Below are positions 51,154 to 61,701 of a DNA stretch of 64,000 nucleotides, piece by piece; positions within the stretch are counted from its first letter, which is position 1; each line of letters opens with the position of its first letter. Location of the stretch: contig NZ_CP133265.1 of assembly GCF_030915505.1 (NCBI RefSeq), positions 186,001 to 250,000 of the forward strand, read 5' to 3'. Origin of the DNA: Neobacillus sp. OS1-2. GTDB lineage: Bacteria > Bacillota > Bacilli > Bacillales > Cytobacillaceae. Below the pieces are notes generated by a model, which saw only the letters and a program-made list of their open reading frames with translations, was not told the origin of the DNA and made no database searches. The position numbers and the translations under genes were made by a program.

Positions 51154-53958
51154 TTATAATAACCAATTAGGAATAATTTTTACTAGTTCATTAATTGTCC
51201 CTTTTTTTACCGGGATTTCAGGGACTGATTGTAAAAAGGATCTTCCGTATTTGGTCGTAACGATCCTTCTATCAAAGACAAACATGATTCCACGGTCTTT
51301 TTCCGTCCGAATTAACCGGCCAAATCCTTGTTTAAAACGGAGAATCGCTTCAGGGAGTGAATATTCATTAAAAGGGTTACCGCCACGTTGCTCGATTAGC
51401 TGACATTTCGCCTCTGTGAGCGGTTCGTCGGGCGGGCTAAACGGAAGCCTTACAATCACAAGGCAGGATAGGTCTTCACCGGGAATATCTACCCCTTCCC
51501 AGAAACTACTTGTCCCTAGTAATATAGCCTTTTCATAGCGTTGAAAATTCCTTGTTAACCTTGTTCGGCTACCACTCGTAATACCTTGCGCAATGAGGAC
51601 ATACTCATCTAAGAAGCCGCTCTCCTTTATTAGCTCATATGTTTTCTTAAGCATGTCATTGGCTGTAAAAAGGATTAACATTCTTCCTTTTGTAGCCTCA
51701 GCAATCGTGATGATATGTTCCGTAATCGCAATCACATACTCTTCTAATGTCACAGTATTAATTTCCGGTATGTCATCTGGAATGCACAACTGTACTTGAT
51801 TCTTATAGTTAAATGGTGAAGGGATTGTCATTTGTTTAGTAGAAACCGCATCGAGACCAAGTTCAGTCATGATATAATCAAACGAATTATTTACTGACAA
51901 GGTTGCGGATGTCAACACAACTGCCTTTTTTGCCCGAAAAAATTTCTCCTTAAGCTGTTCAGCCACAAAAGCAGGCTGAGCGATAAACGTCGTGATATTT
52001 TGCGGTGCACGGATATCCATTTCAATCCATTTTACATCCTTCGTTTCCTTAATAAAGCAACTTATCACTGTATTACGCAGCTCTTCAAGCTCATTTACAA
52101 ATGTAAAAATTTCTTCGATTTTATTTTCATCTTCACTTGTAAATATTAATTTCTCAGTTTTAATCCAGTTGAGACGATTGGTAATGGCTGAGTGTAAATC
52201 CTTAAGTAAAAAGGCAAACCTTTCTGCACAATGAACAAGGGCATTTTTTTCCTTCCCGCTACCTGCATCCGACAATCGTACCTTAATACGATTATAACCC
52301 TTTTTATTGGTAAGCTTTGTTTTGGCGTAAAGGGCAATCAATTTAAAGAACTCATCCATTTCATAGGTAAGTTCCATCATCAATCGATTCAATTCAAAAG
52401 CAGGAATCAGGTTTGTCTCTTTTTTATGTATTGGAGCGATTAGTTTTTCCAATTCATAAAAGAGTTGTTTTTGTTCATACATACCAAAATGTCCGAGAAG
52501 CATCCTTGTGGAAAAATAATCTAATGAATAACCAAAAAAACGGCTTGCTACCTTTTCAAGGTGATGTCCTTCATCAATCACCACAAAATCAGCTGCAGGT
52601 AAAATAGAACCTTCACCTTTAAGATCACTTAATAATAAGGAGTGGTTGGTAATGACAATATCAGCAGCATGCGCTTTGTTTTTTGCTCTAAGATAAAAAT
52701 CTCTTTCCCGCCATCCATTATTTTGGAAATAAACATTCGGTTCATCCTTGATTTTATTCCAATAAAGGAGGCCACCGCTTGAGAGATTCAATTCATCCTT
52801 ATCACCTGTGTCCGTTTCAGTCAACCAAACAAGTATTTGCATTTTTGTTAAAGTCGTATCATAATTATCGTTTTCGTCCATTAATGTTTGATGAAACTTA
52901 TCAAGGCTTAAATAATGATTTCTTCCTTTTAAAAGCACAGTGGTGATGGTAAAAGGGATGATTTTAGCCAAAAGTGGAATTTCATTTTTCAAAATTTGTT
53001 CCTGTAATTGAATGGTATGTGTACTAACAATGACGGGAAGATTATGTTGTTTTGAAAAGTAGGCAATCGGGAGCAGATAACCAAGTGATTTACCAACTCC
53101 TGTTCCCGCTTCAATTAACGTATTCCTTTGGGTCTGAAATGATTCGTAAACAGTATCCATCATCTGAAATTGGCCCAATCGCTTTTCAAAAAATTGAAAT
53201 CCTTGCTTAATCATCTCTATTTTATCTTTCTCACCAGCGGGGTACAAAACATCCTTTTTTTCTGACTCTACACCAACTTTTACGGAATTTTTCTTTAAGG
53301 CTAAATCATTATATACCTCAATAGAATCCGGTAATTGATCCCGAATTTCTCCCACCGAATTGATCAATTCATCTAGCAGTTGTTGAAGATCGCTTTTTAG
53401 CCCACCTGATAATTGTGTAATTTGTCTAATCGTTATTTGAGGCAAGGCAGCTAATCGACTTAACAGAAGGAGAAATAACTCGGCAGTAACCAGGGCGTCA
53501 CTATCTGCCTGGTGTGGCCTGTCATGATTTAAGTTCTCCTTCTCCGCCAAATCAGAAAGTTTATAACCATCTGCAGTCGGATATAAAATTCTAGCCATTT
53601 CCACTGTATCTAATACAGGGCCGAAAAATCCTTCCCCACCCGCCTGGATTAATTCTTCCTGCAGAAAGGATAGATCAAATAATACATTATGGGCAACAAA
53701 ATAGGCCCCCTCAAGCAGTGACGTAACTTTCTCTGCAATTTCAGAAAACAACGGTGCACCTGCGACCATATCATCATTGATTCCAGTCAATTCTTCAATA
53801 AACGGCGGAATCGCCTTTTTTGGATTGATGAGCGATGAAAATTTTTCGGTGATTTTCCCGTTTTCAATGACCACCGCAGCAAATTGAATAATTTTATCAC
53901 TTTTTTTCGGAAGATTTCCCGTGGTCTCCAAATCTATAACAACAAATTTATTTAACAT
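51154..53958 (-). CDS. dinG: 3'-5' exonuclease/helicase DinG
   Basis: A 934-residue protein of two parts. Residues 1-180 are a DEDDh exonuclease (FVVIDLETTGNLPK, FVAHNVLFDLSFL, HQADSDALVTAEL); the rest is an XPD/DinG-like helicase with EAGTGVGKSLGYLLP, the DEGH box VVIDEGHHLEKV and FKQGFGRLIRTEKDRG. The cysteine cluster of E. coli DinG is absent. In S. aureus the protein is a 3'-5' exonuclease. Long 5' end near pan genes. Sequence intact. Confidence 0.93.
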   Translation of the reverse strand: MLNKFVVIDLETTGNLPKKSDKIIQFAAVVIENGKITEKFSSLINPKKAIPPFIEELTGINDDMVAGAPLFSEIAEKVTSLLEGAYFVAHNVLFDLSFLQEELIQAGGEGFFGPVLDTVEMARILYPTADGYKLSDLAEKENLNHDRPHQADSDALVTAELFLLLLSRLAALPQITIRQITQLSGGLKSDLQQLLDELINSVGEIRDQLPDSIEVYNDLALKKNSVKVGVESEKKDVLYPAGEKDKIEMIKQGFQFFEKRLGQFQMMDTVYESFQTQRNTLIEAGTGVGKSLGYLLPIAYFSKQHNLPVIVSTHTIQLQEQILKNEIPLLAKIIPFTITTVLLKGRNHYLSLDKFHQTLMDENDNYDTTLTKMQILVWLTETDTGDKDELNLSSGGLLYWNKIKDEPNVYFQNNGWRERDFYLRAKNKAHAADIVITNHSLLLSDLKGEGSILPAADFVVIDEGHHLEKVASRFFGYSLDYFSTRMLLGHFGMYEQKQLFYELEKLIAPIHKKETNLIPAFELNRLMMELTYEMDEFFKLIALYAKTKLTNKKGYNRIKVRLSDAGSGKEKNALVHCAERFAFLLKDLHSAITNRLNWIKTEKLIFTSEDENKIEEIFTFVNELEELRNTVISCFIKETKDVKWIEMDIRAPQNITTFIAQPAFVAEQLKEKFFRAKKAVVLTSATLSVNNSFDYIMTELGLDAVSTKQMTIPSPFNYKNQVQLCIPDDIPEINTVTLEEYVIAITEHIITIAEATKGRMLILFTANDMLKKTYELIKESGFLDEYVLIAQGITSGSRTRLTRNFQRYEKAILLGTSSFWEGVDIPGEDLSCLVIVRLPFSPPDEPLTEAKCQLIEQRGGNPFNEYSLPEAILRFKQGFGRLIRTEKDRGIMFVFDRRIVTTKYGRSFLQSVPEIPVKKGTINELVKIIPNWLL

Positions 53959-54075
53959 TCATTTCCACCCCAAACCTTCGTTCCTTAAACCGTTGCACAA
54001 AGATCTTTATCAAGTAAAAGATAATAAACTTATAATGATTTTAATTCTACCATTGTCTTAGTAAAAATTAAAATA

Positions 54076-54114
54076 GAAGAAGGGGACCCTCCCATAAAAT
54101 GGGGGCCCCCTCTC
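54076..54114 (-). terminator. Terminator of the pan operon
   Basis: Minus strand GGGGGCCCCCATtttATGGGAGGGTCCCC with a downstream TTCTTCTATTTT; stem has mismatches but is long. Directly behind panD. Confidence 0.75.
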
Positions 54115-54116
54115 CA

Positions 54117-54500
54117 TTACATAATTGTAAGTGCCGGTTCTTGATAGATGAGTTCCTTAATTCGATTATTTTCATCCATAATCGCTACTTTTGGTGTATG
54201 AGTTTGAATCTTTTCCTCTGGGACAAGTGCATAGGAAATAATGATGACAATATCCCCTTCTTGGACAAGGCGTGCTGCCGCGCCATTTAAACAAATAACA
54301 CCACTGCCTCTTTCTCCGGGAATAATATACGTTTCTAAGCGGGCACCATTGTTATTGTTTACAATTTGCACTTTCTCATTTGCTGTCATTCCGACCGCAT
54401 CAATAATATCTTCATCTATCGTAATACTGCCAACATAGTTTAAATTAGCCTCTGTAACCGTTGCTCGGTGGATTTTTCCATTCATCATCGTCCGAAACAA
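54117..54500 (-). CDS. panD: Aspartate 1-decarboxylase (pyruvoyl)
   Basis: A 127-residue proenzyme. The self-cleavage site Gly24-Ser25 lies in [14 protein letters not shown] and produces the pyruvoyl group; [10 protein letters not shown] and [14 protein letters not shown] are the other motifs. It makes beta-alanine for pantothenate. Last gene of panBCD; 34 bases after panC. Confidence 0.95.
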   Translation of the reverse strand: MFRTMMNGKIHRATVTEANLNYVGSITIDEDIIDAVGMTANEKVQIVNNNNGARLETYIIPGERGSGVICLNGAAARLVQEGDIVIIISYALVPEEKIQTHTPKVAIMDENNRIKELIYQEPALTIM

Positions 54501-54534
54501 GAGTATTCCTCCCCTGATGTCGCAAAAATATTAT

Positions 54535-55383
54535 CTAATCTATTTGAATAATGACATTGTCTATTAAACGAACTTTAGAGAATTTTACAGCAAGCGCTAT
54601 GATAATGGTACCCTCTAATTTTTCCAATGGTTTTAATTGGGGATACGATAGTATTTCAACATAATCAACTTGCCCGTTAGATCCTTGTGTAATCATTTCG
54701 GTAATCAGGCTCATTAGCATAGAAGGGTTCTGCTCACCTTGATCGATTGCATTTTTTGCTGTTTGCAGGCTTTTATAAAGAATGGTTGCTTGTTGCCTCT
54801 CTTCCGGTAATAGATTAACATTGCGGGAGCTTTTCGCAAGCCCGTCCGCTTCCCGAACGATGTCTACAGCAATTAACTCGATAGGGAAATTAAAATCCGC
54901 GATTAATCCAGCAACGACAGCTACTTGCTGGGCATCCTTTTTTCCAAAATAAGCCCTTGTGGGTGTGATGATAGTAAATAATTTTGTTAGAATGGTAGCG
55001 ACCCCGTCAAAATGCCCTGGACGCGACTCGCCGCATAATACATCTGTCCTGTCTTTTACAACAGCCTTGACTGAAGGAACATTCGGATACATTTCCTCTT
55101 CAGACGGATAAAAAATGTAATCTACCTTTTCTGCTTCCGCCAAAGCACGGTCACGCTCAAAATCACGAGGATAGCTTGAAAAGTCCTCTGTTGGCCCAAA
55201 TTGCAGCGGATTGACAAATATACTTAAGACAATCAGATCGTTTTCTTTCCTTGCTTGAGAAACTAGCGTTAAATGGCCTTCATGGAGATATCCCATTGTC
55301 GGGACAAAACCAATCGATTTCCCCAACCGCTTTTGCAGCGACATTTCAGTTTGCATGTCTTTAATGGATGTAATGACCTTCAT
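54535..55383 (-). CDS. panC: Pantothenate synthetase
   Basis: A 282-residue enzyme that joins pantoate and beta-alanine with ATP. HIGH-like motif [14 protein letters not shown], then [20 protein letters not shown], the loop [13 protein letters not shown] and [12 protein letters not shown]. It overlaps the panB stop by four bases (ATGA). Confidence 0.95.
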   Translation of the reverse strand: MKVITSIKDMQTEMSLQKRLGKSIGFVPTMGYLHEGHLTLVSQARKENDLIVLSIFVNPLQFGPTEDFSSYPRDFERDRALAEAEKVDYIFYPSEEEMYPNVPSVKAVVKDRTDVLCGESRPGHFDGVATILTKLFTIITPTRAYFGKKDAQQVAVVAGLIADFNFPIELIAVDIVREADGLAKSSRNVNLLPEERQQATILYKSLQTAKNAIDQGEQNPSMLMSLITEMITQGSNGQVDYVEILSYPQLKPLEKLEGTIIIALAVKFSKVRLIDNVIIQID

Positions 55384-56219
55384 TGCTTACCTCCATAAAG
55401 TACCTTCAGTTCATCTTCCTTCATTGTAAAAGAATGTTTATCTTCTGGAAATTGTTTGTTTTTCACATCTGCAGCATACGCTTGGATTGATTCAACCATG
55501 AATGGGTTGACCGCATGGTATTGCTTTACGAACTTCGGCACCCGGTCGACACCATAGCCTAAAATATCGTGATAGACAAGAACCTGCCCGTCCACATAAA
55601 GCCCGGCTCCAATACCGATTACAGGTATAGAAATCGCTCCGGCAACCTCTTCAGCCAATTGCTTTGGTACACATTCCAAGACAAGTGCGAAAGCGCCTGA
55701 TTCTTCAATCGTTTTCGCATCTTCTATTAATTTTTTGGCTGCTGTTGCATCCTTACCCTGCACTTTATATCCGCCTAATACTCCAACAGATTGCGGTGTT
55801 AGTCCTAAATGACCACACACTGGAATACCTGCCTGTGTGAGCGCCGCGATTTTTTCGATTACTTCATCTGCCCCTTCAAGCTTTACTGCATGTGCCCCAG
55901 CCTCTTGTAAAAGCCTTCCCGCATTTCGTAATGTATCCTTAACGGATAAATGATAGGATAAAAATGGGAGATCGGTGACAATAAAGGTCTTTTTTGCTCC
56001 TCGTTTAACTGCTTTCGTATGATGTATCATATCCTCTATTGTCACAGGTATAGTAGAGTCATAACCGAGGACCACCATTCCAAGTGAATCTCCAACTAAA
56101 ATGACGTCTACTCCACCTTGTTCCGCCTGTTTAGCCGACGGAAAATCGTAGGCAGTCAACATAACAATCTTTTCTCCATTTTCCTTCATTTTCAAAAAGT
56201 CCGTTGTTTGCTTCATCAT
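55380..56219 (-). CDS. panB: Ketopantoate hydroxymethyltransferase
   Basis: A 279-residue TIM-barrel enzyme that adds a hydroxymethyl group to 2-oxoisovalerate. Motifs [43 protein letters not shown] and [17 protein letters not shown] are present. Two ATGs in tandem (56219 and 56216) follow AAGGAGGG; the first is taken. A structured leader with its own promoter lies ahead. Confidence 0.95.
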   Translation of the reverse strand: MMKQTTDFLKMKENGEKIVMLTAYDFPSAKQAEQGGVDVILVGDSLGMVVLGYDSTIPVTIEDMIHHTKAVKRGAKKTFIVTDLPFLSYHLSVKDTLRNAGRLLQEAGAHAVKLEGADEVIEKIAALTQAGIPVCGHLGLTPQSVGVLGGYKVQGKDATAAKKLIEDAKTIEESGAFALVLECVPKQLAEEVAGAISIPVIGIGAGLYVDGQVLVYHDILGYGVDRVPKFVKQYHAVNPFMVESIQAYAADVKNKQFPEDKHSFTMKEDELKVLYGGKQ

Positions 56220-56272
56220 TTTTCCCTCCTTAAAGTATGGGAGAGGTGATAAAACGAGTTTGCAAATCAAAT

Positions 56273-56421
56273 AAAAAAGACCCTTCTGTAGGCAGAGGAT
56301 CTTTGTTTCTCATTGCAAGTTCCATCCCTCTGTCCCGGTCCGATATTCGGATCTAGGCAGAAACCTTTTTAATTTTGATAATCGGTTTACAAAAAGGTGC
56401 AGTTCTTAAAAGATACTGCCC
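56273..56421 (-). promoter_or_regulatory. Structured panB leader with attenuator-like hairpins
   Basis: The ca. 200-base leader holds a hairpin at 56330-56360 (minus strand CTGCCTAGATCCGAAT with its partner ATCGGACCGGGACAG) with bulged A on the 5' side, and a following intrinsic terminator at 56273-56303 (AGATCCTCTG/CAGAAGGGTCT then six T). The CAGAGG at the foot of the first hairpin can also pair with CCTCTG of the terminator's 5' arm, giving mutually exclusive structures. This resembles the pan RNA motif of Firmicutes, upstream of panB genes, but the identification is by eye. Confidence 0.5.
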
Positions 56422-56427
56422 AAGAAA

Positions 56428-56456
56428 ATTATATACAAATATTCTGATATGGGCAA
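56428..56456 (-). promoter_or_regulatory. Promoter of the pan operon
   Basis: TTGCCC (56451-56456) and TATAAT (56428-56433) on the minus strand have a 17-base spacer; start near 56421. The promoter lies 10 bases past the birA stop. Confidence 0.72.
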
Positions 56457-56465
56457 GCACTGTTA

Positions 56466-57440
56466 TCAAACCTCAATGTCTGCAGAATAAATATGGTGGA
56501 CGACACCTGTCTCATCCTCCAATATTAATACCCCATCATCTGTTATTCCCAGCGCTTTTCCTTCAATGACATTTGTTAATGTTCTAGCTTTTAGAATTTT
56601 ACCAATACTTACTGCGTAACCTTCCCATAAAAGCTTAATTGGAAAAAACCCTTGTTCTAAGTAAAGCATATACAATTTTTCAAAGTGCTTGAAAAAACTT
56701 CTAATCAAACCAGCTCGAGAAATCAATTCCCCTTTTTCAATCGAAAGGGAACTGGCCTTTTCTTGAAGTTCACTCGGGAAATCTTCCATCTTTTGATTTA
56801 CATTAATGCCAATCCCAATAATGATGGAATGGATGCGGTCGGCTTCGGCATGTAATTCTGTTAAGATTCCGGTCACTTTTTTTCCCGCCAATAAAATATC
56901 ATTAGGCCATTTTATTTCCGGTTGTAGTCCAGTTTCTTCTTCAATTGCATGAACAATGGCTACCGCTGTTAAAAGTGTCAGTTGCGGCGCCTTAGTGAGC
57001 TGTATATTCGGCCTTAGAATGAGACTCATCCATATTCCAGTATATTTAGGAGAATGCCATGTTCTGTTCATTCTTCCTTTCCCGGACAGTTGTTCTTCCG
57101 CTATAATAATAGTTCCTTCTGGAACATTCTCATTGGACAAACGCCCGGCAATAATTTGTGTGGATTCAACGCTTTCTTCATAGTAGATGTTCCTGCCAAT
57201 CAAGCTAGTTTGCAAGCCTAGCCTAATTTCGTCTGCAGTAATTCTTTCAGGCGTTTTGACAACTCGATACCCTTTATTTCTGACAGCTTCTAATTCAAAG
57301 CCTTCTTTTCTTAATTCCTCAATATGCTTCCAAACCGCTGTTCTTGAGCAACCAATAAGGTCTGCAAGATGCTGTCCTGATAAAAAGGATTCACCCGCAT
57401 TCGTAAAGGCATCGAGTAGTTTTATTCTTATTTCTGACAC
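56466..57440 (-). CDS. birA: Biotin protein ligase and biotin repressor
   Basis: A 324-residue group II BirA. A winged HTH (LADLIGCSRTAVWKHIEELR) is followed by the ligase domain with the biotin loop SGKGRMNRTWHSPK, EIKWPNDILLAGKK and IIGIGINVN. It attaches biotin to carboxylases and represses biotin genes. The GTG at 57440 (SEIRIKLLDAF) is chosen from family alignment; AAGGAG lies 11 bases ahead. It overlaps the end of cca by 13 bases. Confidence 0.93.
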   Translation of the reverse strand: MSEIRIKLLDAFTNAGESFLSGQHLADLIGCSRTAVWKHIEELRKEGFELEAVRNKGYRVVKTPERITADEIRLGLQTSLIGRNIYYEESVESTQIIAGRLSNENVPEGTIIIAEEQLSGKGRMNRTWHSPKYTGIWMSLILRPNIQLTKAPQLTLLTAVAIVHAIEEETGLQPEIKWPNDILLAGKKVTGILTELHAEADRIHSIIIGIGINVNQKMEDFPSELQEKASSLSIEKGELISRAGLIRSFFKHFEKLYMLYLEQGFFPIKLLWEGYAVSIGKILKARTLTNVIEGKALGITDDGVLILEDETGVVHHIYSADIEV

Positions 57441-58624
57441 CTTAAGAGCCACTCCTTAATTGTATTCTTATCATTTTCTACTATTTCATTAATTACCGCC
57501 TGTTCAATTTCTAGCATGGTTTCCTTTAGCCATGGGCCACCCTGTCGATTATACCATGCCATTAAGTCGACTCCTGAAACAGCGATTTCTGAGCGTTGCT
57601 TAATCGGGAGTTTATGATATTGAGCCATCCAGTATTGAAGTGATTCCACACCAGTTAATCCTTTAATCCTGTTGTACAGCCTTTCTGTTGAGGTAATGGT
57701 GTCACTGCCCGCAGAATATAAATCATAAATGGACCATTCTTGCTCAAGCCTTTTTTTAACAAAAAACAAGATTTGCTGAATATCTTTAATTTCTTTAAGC
57801 GGCAGCCGCCAATCCCTTAGAAACGGTCCAATTGATTTTCCCTCCGCGTTTAAACAAAAAAGGAGAAATGACCACATTTCCTTTTTTGTCAGTCCATCAA
57901 CGTCGAACTCTACTAATTTTTCAATTTGCTCCTTTTGATTGGCTAAACCCGGTAAATAAGTAAATACATTCGTTTCCAATAAAATTCTCAATCCGTTATT
58001 GCAGTTTTTCCCAACAAGTAGCTTTTCAAACTCTGCTCTTTTTCGTTCTACCGCTATATTTGTAAGTAATGGAACAAGATTTACCAAAGCCTGACGGGTT
58101 TCCTCTTCGATAGAAAAGGAGAGCTGGCTGACAAAACGTATCGCTCTCATCATCCTTAAAGCGTCTTCTTGAAAACGATTATTGGCAGAACCCACAGTCC
58201 TAATCACTTTTTCCTTGATGGCCAGTTGACCATTAAATGGATCAATAAGTGTCCCATAGCGATCCATTGCAATAGCATTCATGGTGAAATCTCTGCGCTG
58301 CAGGTCCTCCTGTAAATTGCGAATAAACGAGACCTCTTTCGGTCTTCGGTAATCCTGATACTCTCCCTCAGTCCGAAAGGTGGTAATTTCATAGGATTGC
58401 TGATTAAATAAAACGAGAACAGTTCCATGTTCGATTCCGATATCAACGGTTTTTGGGAAAATTTCTTTCACCTCTTCGGGTGTTGCAGATGTTGCAATGT
58501 CAACATCATTAATCGTTTTATTCAACAAATAATCTCTAACAGATCCACCTACAAAATAAGCCTCGTATCCGGCCTCTTCTAATCTTTTTAATACAGGATT
58601 GGCTGATAAAAATGGTTCTTTCAT
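57428..58624 (-). CDS. cca: CCA-adding tRNA nucleotidyltransferase
   Basis: A 398-residue class II enzyme that adds CCA to tRNA 3' ends. FVGGSVRDYLLNKTINDVDIAT is the nucleotidyltransferase motif with the DxD pair; RRDFTMNAIAMDRYG and FQEDALRMMRAIRF are the other core motifs. The ATG at 58624 is taken over the GTG at 58633 since AGGTG sits six bases ahead. Follows bshA by nine bases. Confidence 0.94.
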   Translation of the reverse strand: MKEPFLSANPVLKRLEEAGYEAYFVGGSVRDYLLNKTINDVDIATSATPEEVKEIFPKTVDIGIEHGTVLVLFNQQSYEITTFRTEGEYQDYRRPKEVSFIRNLQEDLQRRDFTMNAIAMDRYGTLIDPFNGQLAIKEKVIRTVGSANNRFQEDALRMMRAIRFVSQLSFSIEEETRQALVNLVPLLTNIAVERKRAEFEKLLVGKNCNNGLRILLETNVFTYLPGLANQKEQIEKLVEFDVDGLTKKEMWSFLLFCLNAEGKSIGPFLRDWRLPLKEIKDIQQILFFVKKRLEQEWSIYDLYSAGSDTITSTERLYNRIKGLTGVESLQYWMAQYHKLPIKQRSEIAVSGVDLMAWYNRQGGPWLKETMLEIEQAVINEIVENDKNTIKEWLLRCQK

Positions 58625-58633
58625 CTTTTTCAC

Positions 58634-59761
58634 CTAATTCAGCAGTTTATAATATATCTGCTCATATTGTTCAACGATTTGTTCAGCCTTAAATTTTGTA
58701 TGAACGGTATTTACCGATGCTTGAGAAAATTGTTGATGCAGCTTGTTATCCGTCAAAAGTGAAATAGCCTTTTCTGCTATATCTCCAATATCAGATACTT
58801 CACAAATATATCCATTTACGCCATGTTGAATGACCTCAGGAATACCCCCGACATTCGTTCCAATACATGGGACACCGCATGCCATTGCCTCGAGCGCAAC
58901 GAGACCAAAACTCTCTTTTTCCGACAATAATAGCTTGAGATCACTAATAGAATATAATTCCTCAAGATTTTCTTGTTTTCCAAGGAAGATAACTTGACCC
59001 TCGATCGATAGCTTTCTGACAAGTTTACAAACGATGGTCATTTCAGGTCCATCTCCGACGAGCAGTAATTTGGCCGGCATAGCCGCAGCAATTCTTGCAA
59101 ATGTCCTTACCACATCTTGCACCCGTTTAACCGCACGAAAATTTGAGACATGAATAATGACTTTTTCCTCTTCTTTAATCTCTAATTGCGTCTTTAAGTC
59201 AGCAGCATCCGTTTTTTGGTAAATTCGTTCATCAATAAAATTATAGACTGTTTCAATCTGTTTATCTGGATTGATGAGCTCATAAGTCTGATTAACTAAG
59301 GAATTGGAAACGGCTGTTACGGTATCTGATTTTTCAATTCCGAATTTAATCGCATTTGTTAATGATGGGTCATAGCCTAAAACCGTAATGTCCGTTCCGT
59401 GCAAGGTTGTAACAATCTTTATATCCCTGTTGGACATTTGCTTGGCTAAAATGGCACAAACGGCATGCGGAATGGCATAATGGACATGAAGAATATCCAA
59501 ATTTTCCCGATTCGCTACTTCAGCCATTTTACTAGCTAACGCAATATCGTAAGGAGCGTATTGAAAAACAGAATATTGATTCACATCCACCTGATGGTAA
59601 TAAATATTGTGGTACATTTTATTTAATCGAAAGGGGAGGCTTGATGAAATAAAGTGAATTTCATGTCCTTTCTCGGCAAGCATCTTACCCAACTCTGTTG
59701 CAACTACACCCGAACCACCTACAGTGGGGTAGCAGGTAATTCCAATTTTAAGTTTCCGCAT
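58634..59761 (-). CDS. bshA: Bacillithiol synthesis glycosyltransferase
   Basis: A 375-residue GT4 enzyme that joins GlcNAc from UDP-GlcNAc to L-malate, the first bacillithiol step. The glycine-rich loop [31 protein letters not shown] and the C-terminal [20 protein letters not shown] are present. In an operon with bshB1; the stop is nine bases before cca. Confidence 0.95.
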   Translation of the reverse strand: MRKLKIGITCYPTVGGSGVVATELGKMLAEKGHEIHFISSSLPFRLNKMYHNIYYHQVDVNQYSVFQYAPYDIALASKMAEVANRENLDILHVHYAIPHAVCAILAKQMSNRDIKIVTTLHGTDITVLGYDPSLTNAIKFGIEKSDTVTAVSNSLVNQTYELINPDKQIETVYNFIDERIYQKTDAADLKTQLEIKEEEKVIIHVSNFRAVKRVQDVVRTFARIAAAMPAKLLLVGDGPEMTIVCKLVRKLSIEGQVIFLGKQENLEELYSISDLKLLLSEKESFGLVALEAMACGVPCIGTNVGGIPEVIQHGVNGYICEVSDIGDIAEKAISLLTDNKLHQQFSQASVNTVHTKFKAEQIVEQYEQIYYKLLN

Positions 59762-59763
59762 CT

Positions 59764-60474
59764 TTATTCTCCTATCAAATCATGCTTCAAAAGGATTGGA
59801 ACCTTCGCTTTGAAGCCCTCAGCATAGGTTACTCCGACCAACTTTCCAAACATTCTTTCCCTTGCTTCCACTGTTTCAATATAGCCATTCACAAGCGGGG
59901 TATCGAAACTTTGCTCCGATAATTCAAATTGGCTTTGATAGGCACGTAATGCAGCCAGTTTTTTATCGATGAATCCTGAAATATCAACAGTAAAATCTGG
60001 TGTATGAAATCCATTAATCATATAAAAATAAACTCTTTTTACTCGATGTGGGTCGGCACATCCATCCGTTTTAAACTTCCTTATCCCTGCAGAAAAAACA
60101 GCTTCTTCTACAAGCCTGGCACAATTCCCATGATCCGGATGGCGGTCCTCAAAATAAGGAGCAAAAACCACTTCAGGCTTGAGCGTTCGAATTACATCTG
60201 CAATCTTCCTTATGTACTCTTCATTTAGAAGTAATCCTCTATCGGGAAAACCAAGTGTAGTCCGTATTGATACATCTAAAATATCAGCTGCACGAGCAGC
60301 TTCCTCTTTCCTTATCATTACATTCCCATTTGAGGAAAGATCAGCATCTGTCAAATCACAAATCCCAATCTTTTTTCCTTGTGAAGCTAGTTTCACGATG
60401 GTTCCAGCCATACCGATTTCTACATCATCAGCATGTGCACCAAAAGCGAGAATATGTAAATGTTTATCCTTCAT
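59764..60474 (-). CDS. bshB1: Bacillithiol synthesis deacetylase
   Basis: A 236-residue LmbE-like zinc deacetylase that removes acetyl from GlcNAc-malate. Zinc-binding motif [14 protein letters not shown] and the second set [16 protein letters not shown]. The ATG at 60474 is taken as GGTGAGGG lies just ahead; an upstream ATG at 60501 is in the mgsA overlap. Two bases separate its stop from bshA. Confidence 0.94.
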   Translation of the reverse strand: MKDKHLHILAFGAHADDVEIGMAGTIVKLASQGKKIGICDLTDADLSSNGNVMIRKEEAARAADILDVSIRTTLGFPDRGLLLNEEYIRKIADVIRTLKPEVVFAPYFEDRHPDHGNCARLVEEAVFSAGIRKFKTDGCADPHRVKRVYFYMINGFHTPDFTVDISGFIDKKLAALRAYQSQFELSEQSFDTPLVNGYIETVEARERMFGKLVGVTYAEGFKAKVPILLKHDLIGE

Positions 60475-60883
60475 TTCCCTCACCATTCTCTTTGACGACA
60501 TTTCTCCATTCCATTAGACCCATTTCTAAACCCCTTATTAGTAATTCGGCTGAACCCATATTCGTTGCAAGAGGAATAGCATAGACATCACAAAGTCTGA
60601 CAAGCGCCGTTACATCCGGTTCATGAGGCTGGGCCGTTAAGGGATCTCGGAAGAAGAAGATGGCATCCATTTGATTATTGGCAATCCTTGCGCCAATTTC
60701 TTGGTCTCCACCTAATGGACCTGATTTAAAACGAGTTACGTTTAATCCAGTTGCTTCAGTAATTCTTAAGCCAGTTGTCCCGGTTGCGAACAAAGCGTGC
60801 TTGGCAAATATCCCCTGATATGCCGTTACAAATTGGACTAAGTCATTTTTCTTTTGATCATGAGCGATTAAGGCAATATTCAT
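60464..60883 (-). CDS. mgsA: Methylglyoxal synthase
   Basis: A 139-residue enzyme that converts dihydroxyacetone phosphate to methylglyoxal and phosphate. [40 protein letters not shown] and the catalytic [12 protein letters not shown] are complete. Overlaps the bshB1 start by 11 bases. The spacing to dapB is ten bases. Confidence 0.95.
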   Translation of the reverse strand: MNIALIAHDQKKNDLVQFVTAYQGIFAKHALFATGTTGLRITEATGLNVTRFKSGPLGGDQEIGARIANNQMDAIFFFRDPLTAQPHEPDVTALVRLCDVYAIPLATNMGSAELLIRGLEMGLMEWRNVVKENGEGNEG

Positions 60884-60893
60884 AAACTGACTC

Positions 60894-61696
60894 CTAACCT
60901 AAAATATTTTCTAATCCGTAAACAAAGGTATTCTGGTTCATGACTGTTTCAACAGCGACTTTTACTCCTGACATAAAGGAGCCGCGGTGATAGGAATCGT
61001 GACGGACCGTTAATGTCTGTCCATCAGAACCAAATAACACCTGTTGATGGGCGATTAGACCAGGCAATCGAACTGAATGAATATGCATTCCATCACGTTC
61101 TGCTCCTCTTGCCCCTGGCAAGGTTTCTTTTCATTCGGATGCCCTTGTTTCTTGGCCTCCCTTACTGCTGATATCATTTCAGCAGTTTTTACCGCTGTCC
61201 CTGAAGGAGCATCAAGCTTTTGGTCATGATGCATCTCGATTATTTCTACATCGTGAAAATATTTTGCAGCCATTTGCGAGAACTTCATCATTAAGACCGC
61301 ACCAATCGCAAAATTGGGAGCTATGATACAGCCAAGCCCTTTTTCCTGACAAATTTGCTCCAGTTCTTCCAAATCTCCCTTTGAAAAGCCTGTTGTTCCA
61401 ACTACAGGACGAACATTGTATTCAAGGGCAGTTTTAGCGTGGTGCATACCCACCTCTGGTGTCGTTAGGTCGATTAAGACATCTGCTCCTACATTTTGCA
61501 GGCAATTGTGAATATCTGTATAAATCGGTACATTCGATATGGCTTGAAAGCCTTCTACATCACTAAGCATCATACCATCATTCTTGTGATCAATGGCAGC
61601 AACCAGCTGGAAGTGTTCTGTATTGGTTGCTAATTTCACTGCTTCACTTCCCATGCGACCGCGCGGCCCAGCAATGATTATCTTAATAGGATTCAT
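60894..61696 (-). pseudogene. dapB: Dihydrodipicolinate reductase, one-base frameshift
   Basis: DapB makes tetrahydrodipicolinate for lysine, cell wall and spore dipicolinate synthesis. N-terminal Rossmann [17 protein letters not shown], catalytic [13 protein letters not shown] and C-terminal [21 protein letters not shown] are all intact but in two frames. The break is at GAAAAGAAACC (plus strand 61124-61132): one more A gives [13 protein letters not shown], the family sequence. Start ATG at 61696 after GGAGTGAGG. Restored length about 267 residues. The gene is essential in B. subtilis, so a read error is likely. Confidence 0.9.
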
Positions 61697-61701
61697 CTTC
61701 C

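Noticed and set aside
56219..56421. T-box riboswitch in the panB leader
   Set aside because: AGGGATGGAACTTGC loosely resembles the T-box core AGGGTGGNACCGCG, but it is not matched well and pan genes are not a usual T-box target.
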